Shown one piece after another: positions 11,901 to 25,300 of a DNA stretch of 64,000 bases; position 1 is the stretch's first letter, and the number at the start of each line of letters is the position of its first letter. The DNA is taken from positions 24,118,001 to 24,182,000 of the forward strand of contig OU612072.1 in the NCBI GenBank assembly GCA_914767715.1. Direction: 5' to 3'. The notes under the pieces were generated by a model. It saw only the letters and a list, made by a program, of their open reading frames with translations, was not told the DNA's origin and did no database searches. This DNA is from Membranipora membranacea (Eukaryota > Bryozoa > Gymnolaemata > Cheilostomatida > Membraniporidae). The position numbers and the translations under genes were made by a program.

Positions 11901-14900
11901 AGATCTTTCCTAACCCACAGAGTCAGTATATTGTGGAGACATGTGTCATGTGAGATTATAATAATAATAATAATAGTAATAATAACAATTCATGCCATGG
12001 TTACACTAGCTTGGTATGCACTTCTAGTAGCTTGGCTCCGGATGGTCTACTGGTCGTCGAGCATATATATTTACATTGTAAGAATCAGCTTTAAAATCTT
12101 CAGTAGGGTTTTTAATCAGAAATTGTTTACTGTATATTCATATGATAATCTTTTAAATTTCTCAATCTATATTAAAACTGTGCTGTGTTGTTTGAAATCA
12201 TCAATATTATTACCAATCGATTACAGCGTATGTGAAAAAATTTAACATCACTTTGCATGTAGGCCTATATTTTTAGACACATAACTCAAACATAGAATTC
12301 AACTATTGATCAAGCATGCATATCATTTTTTCAGAGTACTTTCTCTGTGATCCAAAAATATAATGATGTATTTTATAAGGTGGTCTCACTTTTAAACCAA
12401 GATAATAAACTAATCATTGGTAAAACATTTTACGATTAATATATCAAGATGTTTTAGTTGGGAGACTGAGAAATGCCGAGCCAGGCAGTTTGCAGTCAGC
12501 AGAAGGAAAGGTTTTCCAATATTTATCCTATCAGATAACCATTTTCTATACTATATCCAATGTGTGAAATATATAGGGTTAATTTTACATGTGTTGTGTG
12601 TGCAATATTTTTGGTTGTTTTATGAAAACTGCAATGAATCAAAACAAGGTATCACACTTATACAACAAAATTAGAATGTTTAGTTTTACCTTCAACTTCA
12701 AATACATACCTGATTGACTGGTAAGCTCTATTCGGTTGACCCTTGTATCAAGCCTAGCCAAGCAGCCCAGCCATAAATGTCACTTTATACTATATATATA
12801 CGGGTAACCAGATCTTGTGTTACCAAGTTAGCAGACAGTGATAAAATGGTGTGAAGGACCCACTATTTCAGACTTGGTGTAACTGTGAGGACTAAGTTTC
12901 ATGTCATGAAACTTAGAATTATCTCCTCATTGGTAATAGGGAGACAACTTGAATTCAAGTTGGATTCAGTTGGATTTCCCCATGAAAATGGGATTTCCAT
13001 TGATTATTTATTGATCATTTAATAAAGATACCAAGGGCGCGAATTTCTTCTCCATCTAATCCTGTCCGATGCTCAGGACAGGATTAGATGGAGAAGTTTG
13101 ATATAGCTAGGCCTCCGGCAAGCACCCGCTACCCGAACAGGACAGAGCGGAGATAGGTGAGGATAGGTGAGGATACCAAGGGCGCGAATTTACCTATTTC
13201 TATTGGAAATATTAATTAATGGTTAATTAATATTTCCAATATTATTTATCAGGGGATTAAACACCATTCATACAACATTGGCTTTTGTGTGATGAATGTC
13301 CAAGTTTAAGATAATAATCTGTAGAAGATAAACTTATTAACTTTAGTGAATAATCCTCGAAAAAATACCATTTTGATGTTTGAATTTATTGTGACTAGCT
13401 TCTGAGTTTAGTAGTACTTTAAGGTGGTTCAGGTCAAGCATTCATTATAGCGACTTGTTTGTACACGTATGTCGGATCTCTTGTGTGGGACAAATAACAT
13501 GGCAAAAAATGATATGTGACTTACATATACTAATTGGCTATGCTCAAATTTACATCCTAATAACTTTTGTAATCACACCTACACGCCCACAGGCCCACAC
13601 GCCAACACACCCACTCGCCCACACACCCACACACATACACACATACACACTCACACACCCACTCCCATATGCCCACAGCAACACACCCATACACCCACAG
13701 ACCCACACACCCACACACCTACACGCCCACACACCACACACCCACACACATAAACACTCACACACCCACTCCCACATGCCCACACGCCAACACACCCACT
13801 TGCCCACACACATACACACTCACACACCCGCTCCCAGATGCCCACACACATACACACCTACACATCGACACAGCCACACATCCTCAGACCCATACACCCA
13901 CACACCAGCACACCAACACACCCACACCCACACACCCACATGTCCATACATCCACACACCCACACACCCACACACCCACACGTCCACACTCACACACACC
14001 TAAACATCCACACACCCACACACCTACACCCACACACTCACACATCCACACACCCCCACACCTACACCAACACACCAGCACACCCAAGCAGCCACACACC
14101 CACACACCCACACACCAACACACCCATACACCCACAGACCCACACACCCACACACCTACACACCCACACACCACACACCCACACACATAAACACTCACAC
14201 ACCCATTCCCACATGCCCACACGCCAACACACCCACTCGCCCACACACATACACACTCACACACCCACTCCCACATGCCCACACACCTACACACCTACAC
14301 ATCGACACAGCCACACATCCTCACACCCATACACCCACACACCAGCATACCAAAACACCCACACCCACACACCCACATGTCCATACATCCACACACCCAC
14401 ACACCCACACACCCACATGTCCACACTCACACACACCTAAACATCCACACACCCACACACCTACACCCACACACTCACACATCCACACACCCCCACACCT
14501 ACACCAACACACCAGCACACCCAAACAGCCACACACCCACACACCCACACACCAACACACCCACGCAACCACACACCCACACATCCACACACCCACACAC
14601 CCACACACCCACACACTCACACACCAACACACCCACACAACCACACAACCACACACCCAAACACCCACACACTCACACACCAACACACCCACACAACCAC
14701 ACACCCAAACACCCACACACCAACACACCCACACAACCACACACTCACACACAAACACACCCACACACCAACACACCCACACACCCACACACCCAAACAC
14801 CCACACAAACACACACCCACACATCCACACTCCCACACACCCACACACCCACACACCAACACACCATCACACCCAAACACCCACATAACCACACACCCAC

Positions 14901-17900
14901 AGACCCTCACACCCACACACCCACACACACAAACACCCACACAACCACACACCAACACATCCACACTCCCCCACACCCACACACCCTCACACCCACACAC
15001 CCTCACACCCACACAACCACACACCCACACACCCACACACCCACACATCAGCACACCGACACCCTGTGGGAACAGGAGAGGTTAGATCTATCAGATGTTT
15101 CATAAAGATGAATAATATAAATGCTAAACAGACACAAATTATATTGTTATTGAGAGGAATAATATGCTTAGCTACAATATCGCCTGTGTAGCGCCTAGAT
15201 AAAGCTGTAGCATATATGAAACTATCCCAATTCTATAGAATGTACAAGAAACATACCTCAATGTTATGAGTTGCGAATGCAATTATTTTCTGATATATAT
15301 ACATAAAATTATATATGCTTGATTGATTGGCATTAAACACAGTGCAAAGAGCTCAGCAATACATAGTTGCGCTTCAAATTTGAATAAATGCGGTTCCCCA
15401 ATTCGAATGAACAAATGTGAACCAATGCGAACGGAAGTTGACCTAAATGATAATTCCATGTATCGATTGGCCCTCAAATCTATGTCACATTAACATATGG
15501 GAGCATAGTGATTTATTATAGTCTTTTATTATTACAGGATGCAGAGTAGCTTGGGCGGAGCAGGGTAACAGTAACTGGGATGATCCTGTTGTCCGGAAAC
15601 AAACTTATGGGCAATTAAATAACAGCAGTAGAGAGCTGACTATGGCTGAGCTGGAGAGAGAGACAGCATCAGCTGGTCAGATAGCTTTATACTTTAATGG
15701 TGATGCAACTGAAGAGTTACCAGAGAGGCTATCTAAATCAGTGATATATCTGATGCTCTACCATATCCCAGAATACAGACTTAAACGCTTCAGGTTAGGA
15801 AGCCTGGTTATTGATGATAATGATTTAATTTTGGCAACCAAAAGTTATTTGTCATAAATTACATTCTGTTTTATAAATGCAGTAAAATGTTGGTGTTGTT
15901 TTCTCAAGTTTCAAAAATTTGGTTTATGATATTATATTATATTACACAGCTTATCAAAAATGACATCACTGAGACATCTAGTACTATGGGGTTGTGATCT
16001 GAGTAAAGGTGAAATGTTGAGTCAGATCCTATCAGAGCTACCACAATTAGAAACTCTGAGTCTCCTTGGTTGCAGCCTGACTGAGATACCGAAGAGGTGA
16101 GTTATTCTATAAATCTAGGCTGACACATCTCAATGTGTGCTGCTGATATATCAATTTAATAAATCTATTTTTAATGCATTGTCATATTGTTCTGATGTCT
16201 TTGTTGTTAAAATAACTATGGAAGATTTAAGCCAGCTTTACCTGACAGCATCAAAGATTAACTTCCTTGATTGCTACACATCTCTATATCACAGTTGTTA
16301 TTTGCTGATTGAAATCCAATCCAATGAGACACACCAGCCTGACTGGCCTTAAAGAATTTTGCATCAAATTTCTAAACACTCAATCACTATGGTTTGATGG
16401 CTCGAATGAGTGGTCCACTCTGGTTATGAATTATGAATGCTAATGATTTCTATCATGGAACAAACATGAAAAACATATGCCGCGGCATTGTGTGCAAGCA
16501 CGCTAACCATTCAGCCACACGCCTATATGGATTTGTTTGATTCAACATGGTATATGTTTTCTCATCAAAAATGTTGTTCGGCACAAGCGGAAAGGGACTT
16601 ATATGCTATTCCCATAGATTGATCAAGCTCAATACTGGTTTCAAATCGATATATGGAAACATATTGAAAAAGACATTGTAATAACAATCATAAATTTGGG
16701 CATCATCCAATACCAAGTAAACCTAGCTGAATAAAATTTGTTTCTGAATTAACACATATTTGTAATTTATTTTCGTTTTAAATGTAAATCTTTACTATCT
16801 TTCATCAAACATCTTTTGTCTGTGCCACCCAATAAATTGACTCTGATAGTTATTTTTAGATTACGCTTTCAGTGATCGCAGCATCAGAAAATAGTGTTTG
16901 TTGTTTATGATTTACGACAGCGCTACCCAAAAGTATCAAAAAGAATCATCCACCCTGGCTTTGATTCCTGAACACCAGTATATGGTATATAACAGAGTCT
17001 CGTTTTGGACGCCCCATTCCAGTTTGTAGTTGATTGTTGGTTGAATTGAATAAAATGGATATAATGAAACATTGCATTTTCTGTCGGCAGCATTACTAAG
17101 ATGTCCTTACTGAAACAACTAGAATTAGCTGATAATGATCTAAAGAGCGATGGTAAGCTGAGTCAGACATTGTCAGCACTCACTAATCTGGAGATACTGA
17201 ACCTGAGCCGCAGTTGTCTGAGGGAGATACCTGAAAGGTAATGGGTTATTGTTAACTTTCAAATTTTTTTGGCTTCTAATCCATTAGTATGTATTCAGTG
17301 ATATGGATACTGGTAACACTATTTTGTATGATAATAATTGAAACCAACTCAGGACATTCGATGTCTATCAGTCAACAATCAGACTATGTAAATGCAGAGT
17401 ATAGTATCTTAGTTAGTTAAAGTTAGAATGAATCTAGCGTGTAGAAAAAACATGAGAATGTTTTTGAGCAATTTTTTACTCTGAGCACACAATTGATAGC
17501 AACTAAAACCTCTCATGATTCTGGTCACATCCACTTCCAAGTACAGTGTAAGCTGGTTAACTCGAAATTTCTGTTAATTTATATAACTGAGTGTGGTCCC
17601 AGCTCAGCCAATGGTTTTTAGACTCATTTAATTTGAAAATGTAGCTGTAATTTGAAATTGTCTTTCCCGACCCAGGAAATAGATAACTCCAAAATAAGTC
17701 CACATTCAGAAGGTTTATGATTCGAAGATGTCTTTTCTAACCAAAGAAGAATGTAACCCCTTGTTCAGATGTTTGTTTTTGACAATGCAGACAAAGAGAG
17801 TGATCAATATCTGGACTGACCACTCTTACTCAAAGCTGCCAACCCAGCATATCCAATTCAGTGGTTACTAATGTTCGCTAGTCATCAGTGTTTTATTTCC

Positions 17901-20900
17901 ATTATCACTTGAATTGCACGATACAACAAAAAAAGTTGCTGTTTGTCAAACCAAACTACTCCTTGGTCAAACCCCTGAACTACGTCCCACATTCGTTGAA
18001 AATCCCCGCAAGCTGGCATTATTGTAATTAGGACAACTCATTATTAGAACCAATTTCTTGGGTCCCCTGGAGTTTGAATTAAGTGACTTACACTGTAACT
18101 GCTTAATTATGTATTTAATTAGTCAACTTAAATAATTGTGATATAATATTACCTTACATTATCAGTACATGGGCGTTGTAAATACAAAGTTACGACAGAT
18201 GCATCACGATAGTATAGTTACATAACAATAGTACATAAACATCCAATGTATAGATTTGGGTATGTTTCGGAACGCTGCTCAAATAAAAATGTCCATTACT
18301 ATTTTGAGGTTCATGTATATATATTTTTTGACAGGGGAGATAATTAAAGTATGATAACTCCCGATACAGCCACATTTTCTAAATAGGTAAGAAAATCACT
18401 GAATTATTAAATACAGTCAGATATTTCTGTTTGCAGAACTACTGATATGTCCTCACTGAAACAGCTAGTCCTAGCTGCTAATGATCTGAGTGGAGATGAG
18501 AAGCTGTCACTGACACTCTCAAAGCTGACAAATCTGGAGTTACTAAATCTGTCTGCGTGTATGCTGAGGGAGATACCTGAAAGGTAATGTGTTATTTTAT
18601 GCTTTTAATTTTCTTTAATTTCTAATCATTTATTATTACTCATTGATACAATAATATTGATACCAGAATTAGGACAAAATCTATCAGTCAGGAAGAATGA
18701 CTATAACAATTCATTCAAAAAAAATTTGACCAATTTTCTTACTCTGAACACACAAATGATAGCAACTAAAACCACTTATGATTCTAGTCACATCCACTTT
18801 CAAGTAACTGCTTAATTATTAAAATTTTCGAAAATAAGTATTTTTTTGGTTGATTTTTGATTGATTTGTAATTTTACATACGATAACATGGCAAGGATGA
18901 TGAAGAAATGTATGTATATGACAGCTCTTGGTATAACTCAGTTGTACATAAAATTGTTGTTGTAAAAACTCATAAAATGATTAAAAAAACTGCACTGGTG
19001 TTTAGTTGTACGGCTGCGTCTGGGTCTGAATTTATAGGCAATACGTGAGGATACTCTTTGATTGGTATTAAAAATGATAAGATTGTACAGAGGATGAGAC
19101 TCATTCCTTAAAATATTACTGAAATGATTAGCACAGATTTTAAACATAAAATCATTGAGGTTGGTAAATTCCAAGGCTAAACAGCGTTCCTCATAGTCAA
19201 ATTCTGGGAGGATAACTCTCAATGCTGCCTTTTGTACACTTTCAAGCCGTGATTTGTTGTGCTCAGACAAAAAAGTATAAAATGCTGGAATGGCATAGCA
19301 CGTGATGGAACGAATGTTCGTAGTGTAAACAATTCCTCCATCATTTAGACCAATTAATTTCAGTTTATCAATATGCTTGTTAAAATTTAGTTTTTGATCT
19401 AAAAAAACTCCCAAAAATTTTACTGATGACTGTGGCTGCAAAGATGTACATTCAATCTGAGCCGCCTCTGAGAAGTTGTGACGGGTTGACAAAGAAACAT
19501 TCATAATTACTGTCTTATTTGAATTTAAAAGCATAGATTTTTCCTCGGCCCATCTTTCTGTAGCGTCTAATGCAGGCAATATTGCGATTGAGTCATTGGT
19601 GTTTGATACAGCAGTGTAAAAAGAAGTGTCATCGGCATACTTGACATGAGAAAAATACGGAATACATAAGTCATTACAATAAATAAGCCATAGTATCGGC
19701 CCTAATTTCGAACCCTGTGGTGTACCAACATTTGATGGGATGAATGACGATGATGATGATGATGATGATGACGGATGTTATATTAACTATATAGTATTTA
19801 TGTTAAAATAAGCTTGGTGGCATGATGCATTGTTCTGTTCTGATAGTATTTGTTATAATAACCCTGATTCCTACACACCTGTATACCACAGGTGAATGTC
19901 GTATTTCAGCCATCTGTTTTTATTTTGTCATTTGATTTTTTTCTTTGTTTTGTGCCTTCAGTTGGACGCACAAGCCTGACTAGCCTTTAAAGATAAAGAA
20001 GCACGGCCTTGATCAATCTAATCAACACCAAATCAATAATAATAATAGCCTCCTGTGAATCGGGCATCATGCGAATCCGTGTGAATCATGCTGAATAAAT
20101 AACCTTTTAAATAAAAATGAAATGAAACACTTCAAATTTAGTTAAATATTGTGTGTGAACACATAGTGTTTCCTATCCATCTTACAGTTTATCTTCCAAA
20201 GATTAACTGGTTCCCTTTTGAATTTATTCACCGCTACTCATGTATATATTCCATTCACCGTTATAATGGTTGCATTGATGTCCAATATCAGATCATGGAT
20301 CCATGAAAATATGATTATAAATAGGAGTTGCCTGTCTTGCGGATATCACCAGGTAAAGTGTAAAGTGTAAAGTGTAAATACAACAAAAATATTTGAACTC
20401 TTCCAAGAGATTCTCTCAGTTTAGTCATACAGTTATAAGAGCCAATCATAAGTCCAGTCACTGTTATTGGACAAACAAAAGACGGATTGTAGCAACTAAT
20501 AAAATTATGTATTGAGTTTTTGCTTTGCAACTAAAAGCATATCATTGTATGAGTGACTCAATAATCATAACATCGATGAAATGCGAGCAGATTGCAATTT
20601 AATAAAAATAATGGACCCAAATAGACAAACAAAAAATCAAGCAAAATTGCATCATGACACACAATTGAAAATCTGCCTCTTACACTAAAATAGCTGTATT
20701 GCGAAGCAAACAATATTTATCAAAAAATAATACTTTGTAAAACCCAACTGGGAACTTTAATATGTTAATTTCCCAGTAACAACCTGGAATAACCCAGGCA
20801 AGCTGCTTGACAAAAGTCAAGTGTCAGCTATTTATGATTCTGAACTTGTGATGAGAGATGCGATCTAGCAACCATACATAAATAGCCATAAACTTGTTCA

Positions 20901-22301
20901 GGGTCAGAAACGTTCCCCTCATCCATATGATATATTAGTGCTATATAGGATTTATGTTAAAACTGGCTGAGGCATAGCCCTACACAGCTCACAGTGTGCT
21001 ACTGAATATTAATTCAACACACTTTCTGTTGAATTAATTAAAAAATACACGAAACAAAAACTTATAAATAAGAATGAATGTATGATTCACACCCATCTAT
21101 AGCTGTCTACCTGCCCCAGAGATTTGGCCTTGACTGAAATTTTCGCTGAAGATTGCCTCAATTGGTAGTGAAGTGCTCTGTCTTGTTTTGATATACTTGG
21201 TTTTAACTATTTAGAGTTGAAGTAAATGATTATTAAAACTTCAAAGATAATACTCTAACCTGATTCCAATACACCACATGAGAATATCGTCTTTCAACTG
21301 TTTGCCATTATTTATAGTGTCATTATTGCCATTATTATAGTGCAAAATTACATTTACTGTTTGCAGCATTACTAAGATGTCCTCACTGAAGCAGCTTCAT
21401 TTATCCAACAATTATCTGAGTAGATATGATAAGCTGGGCCAGACACTCTCAAAACTCACTAATCTGGAGTTACTTGATCTGAGCTGGTGTTATCTGAGGG
21501 AGATACCTGAGAGGTAATGTGTAATAGTTTGCTGTTCTTTTTTTCTTTTTCTAATAACTTAATACGGTGATGCGTATACCTGTTTCACTCTTTAATAACT
21601 CTTATATACACAAATTGTGACTTTCAACATTCCCCAATCAGTTCTTACTTTTGCGCTTGAGTAGTTGCTCGTGTTTGATGATGGTCTCTAGTTGTGGCTG
21701 TACAATAGCTTTGTTGATATACTTCATCAATATTTCATAATCAGTGTTGAGAAGGGAGACAGGCCTCCGATTAAGAGGGTAAACCATATCTCCTTCCTTC
21801 TGTATAAACACAGTTACAGCCTCTGTCATTGACTAAGGTATCATTTTGTTACCATTGATGTATTCAAATAGCTTTATTGAGAAGCAAACAGTATCATCAA
21901 AAAATAATACTTTGTGAAACCCAACTGGGAACTTTAATATGATAATAACAAAATATAAATTTGGACATAAATCAGTCAACAATATAAATTTGAATGCAAA
22001 TGTACAAGGTAGAAAGAGCCTGAGCAATTTCCTTACACTAAAACACAATTGAAAGTAACTAGAACCACTTAGGATTCTGAAGACATTTCAAGTAACTGCT
22101 TTATTAATGAGCTTGTTGAAATAATGCGAGAAATTTATTAACTGTATAGCACTGAGATACGGATGATGGTGGTAAAACACATAGCATGGCTATTTGTTGA
22201 GATATGCAATCAGTATAAGACTTCGTGTCAGGATCTGAATAAAGGCTAAAGATCTGGCAGCTTTTACATTATGCATTATACATACACACACACACACACA
22301 C

Positions 22302-22353
<52 letters not shown>

Positions 22354-25300
22354 TTGTAAGAGGGTCCAATTCAGACCACACACACACACGCACACACACA
22401 CACACATTCATTTCCCATTAACAATCTTGAATAACCCAGGCAAGCTGCTTGACAAAAGTCAAGTGTCCGCTATTTATGATTCTGAAGTTGTGATGAGAGA
22501 TGCGATCTAGCAACCATACATAAATAGCCATAAACTTGTTCAGGGTCAGAAATTTTGCCCTCATCCATATAATATATTAGTGCTGTATAGAATTTATGTT
22601 AAAACTGGCTGAGGCATAGCCCTACACAGCTCACAGTGTGCTACTGAATATTAATTCAACACACTTTCTGTTGAATAAATAAAAAAACAGACAAAACAAG
22701 AACTTATGAATAAGATGTGAATGAATGTATGATTCACACACATCTATAGCTGTCTACCTGCCCAGAGATTTGGCCTTGACTGAAATTTTCGCTGAAGATT
22801 GCCTCAATTGGTAGCGAAGTGCTCTGTCTTGTTTTGATATACTTGGTTTTAACTATTTAGAATTGAAGTAAATGTTAATTGAAACTTCAAAGATAATACT
22901 CTAACCTGATTCCAATACACCACAGGAGAATATCGTATTTCAACTGTTAGCCATTATTTATAGTGTCATTATTGCCATTATTATAGTGCAAAATTACATT
23001 TACTGTTTGCAGCATTACTAAGATGTCCTCACTGAAGCAGCTTCACTTATCCCACAATTACCTGAGTAGAGATGATAAGCTTGGCCAGACACTCTCAAAA
23101 CTCACTAATCTGGAGTTACTTGATCTGAGCTGGTGTAATCTGAGGGAGATACCTGAGAGGTAATGTGTAATAGTTTGCTGTTCTTTTTTTCTTTTTCTTA
23201 TAACTTAATACGGTGATGCGTATACTTGTTTCACTCTTTAATAACTTTTATATACACAAATTGAGACTTTCAACATTCCCCAATCAGTTTTTGCTTATGC
23301 GCTTGAGTAGAAGATTCTGTGAAACATTTCTATTTCGCTCAATAGCATGACCAATATGACATCACTTAAGCAGCTTAACTTATGCCAAAATATTCTGAAT
23401 AGAGGAAGTCAGCTGAGTATCTCAAGTTCGACAAATCTGAAGTTATTGAATATGAGATTGTGTACACAGACTAAATTCCTTAAGACAGGCAGGAAATTTT
23501 CAAAAGAAAGTGTTGGGCAATTTAAATCATGTCTTATTATCACATACATATCAATGACATGAGTTGGTATTTTCCCGTAATCACAAGTAAAGATAATTTT
23601 TTCCTCATTAGATTATTCGGCATTGAAAAGTGCATGATATATTGCAGCTATATCTATCATGATAATGTAGCTGTAGGTATGATAAATGCATATAACTCAT
23701 AACATCAAAATATTTCTTTTCCAGTATCCGCTTACTGACGGCTCTAGAGGAGTTAAGGTTATCAGATAATCATAAACTACAAACACTACCTGATGATATA
23801 GGAAGGATAAAGTCACTAAAGAAGCTAATTGTGATCAGTTGTGATCTGACTCAATTACCTGACAGGTGAGAATTCTCTCAATTGTTAGTCCTATGCTAAT
23901 GATACATTGGTGATATCACTTACTAGGAGCTAGCTGTACAATATTATTAGAACCTACAGACATTACATCATTATTAAGATTGATAAAGTTGACTGAAGAA
24001 TTTAGATGAGGGATGCGACCTGATTCATTTCCATCCTAGCTGAGTATGTTCCTCATTATCAATAGAATGATAGTGTTCTATTATGATCTTACTTAAACAA
24101 TAATTATGCATGTAATAGCAGAATTGTGGGGTTTCTGCCAACAAGGTTGTGGAATTAGGCTTCTGAAGCCCATAAACATTACCAAGTTGAACATTCTACA
24201 GCTTCTCATCATTGTCCGATTTTGTCAGCAGAATTGGTATAAAACATCAATGCCTGGTACAGTGATTAATCCGCTGATCAGGTGCAGTATGGTAAACTGT
24301 CCCCGCTCGAAAAAAACCCCGCACATTTAGCTTTAAGTCTTACATGCCCTCGCCAAATGCAGATTTCGAACAGCCACCAAAACTTTCTTTAGCTGAAATT
24401 TCAGACAACACTACTAGGACTATAATATAAAATGCAATGGAAAGATGATGAAATTTCAATGAGCATCACCAAAGAAAACAAAAATGCAATATCACCAATA
24501 TTAACTTATCTTATAAGTCTTATGACACAAAATTCAGAATTTCAAAATCGCCAAAAAGTTGCAAGAGTTAAACCCATAGACAAAACACACAACACTAGAC
24601 TGGACGCTGTGTAATTATAATTAAATCAAATTAATAAATAAATTAATAGGCTTTATAGAATTTGATACAGAATAGCAGGAGCAAGCTTCTGCAGCACAGG
24701 TAACAACCTTGTCTATATTATGTCTAACTCATCACTTATTTTGATTAAGCAAAAAGGGCAAAAAATATTAGTTAAACAGCATATCATACTTGCCAAGTTA
24801 TCTAAATTCAAAAGTTGGAGATTTCAATTTACGGCGATACTGCACGTCATCGCAATGCTCCAAGGTTGCAAACTTCCCGAGCAATCTACATGGGGGTTTG
24901 AGGGCAGTGTGATCTCCCAACAGGGTCCGGCATAAAACCTGGCCGCTGATGCTCTGAGAGCATTTCTAGCCACTAGGAATGGCTAAAAAACGCATATTTG
25001 ACGTATTAGTCTATATTCTGTCTAACTCATCACTTATTTCGATTGACCAAGACGGACAAAGAAATATTAGTTAAACAGTGATTGTAACTATAATGCTGAT
25101 ACTTAGTAACCATTGGAGCCTAAATTTATTAGATGTTATATTAGATGGGATGAGTGTAGTCTGTATGTGGTCATTATTTCTGCTCAATCAACTCGACTAA
25201 TGGTTGAATTAAAAAAATCAAGTATATGACAAAACAAAGAAATTGAATCCCCCCCCCCCATCCGCAACTTTGGTTAGATCAGGATAACATCTTGTAAAGG

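Noticed and set aside
13455-15105. Long ORFs of Thr-His-Pro (+) and Cys-Val-Gly (-), up to 276 codons
   Set aside because: They are translations of the CACACACCCA minisatellite in several frames at once, with no codon bias, splice context or non-repeat domain.
23347-23562. Use of the 23,346 cassette as a functional terminal exon encoding a short LRR-only isoform
   Set aside because: It is open to a stop near 23,560, but the LRR ending is eroded and no polyadenylation signal was identified right after it. A decayed exon is simpler.
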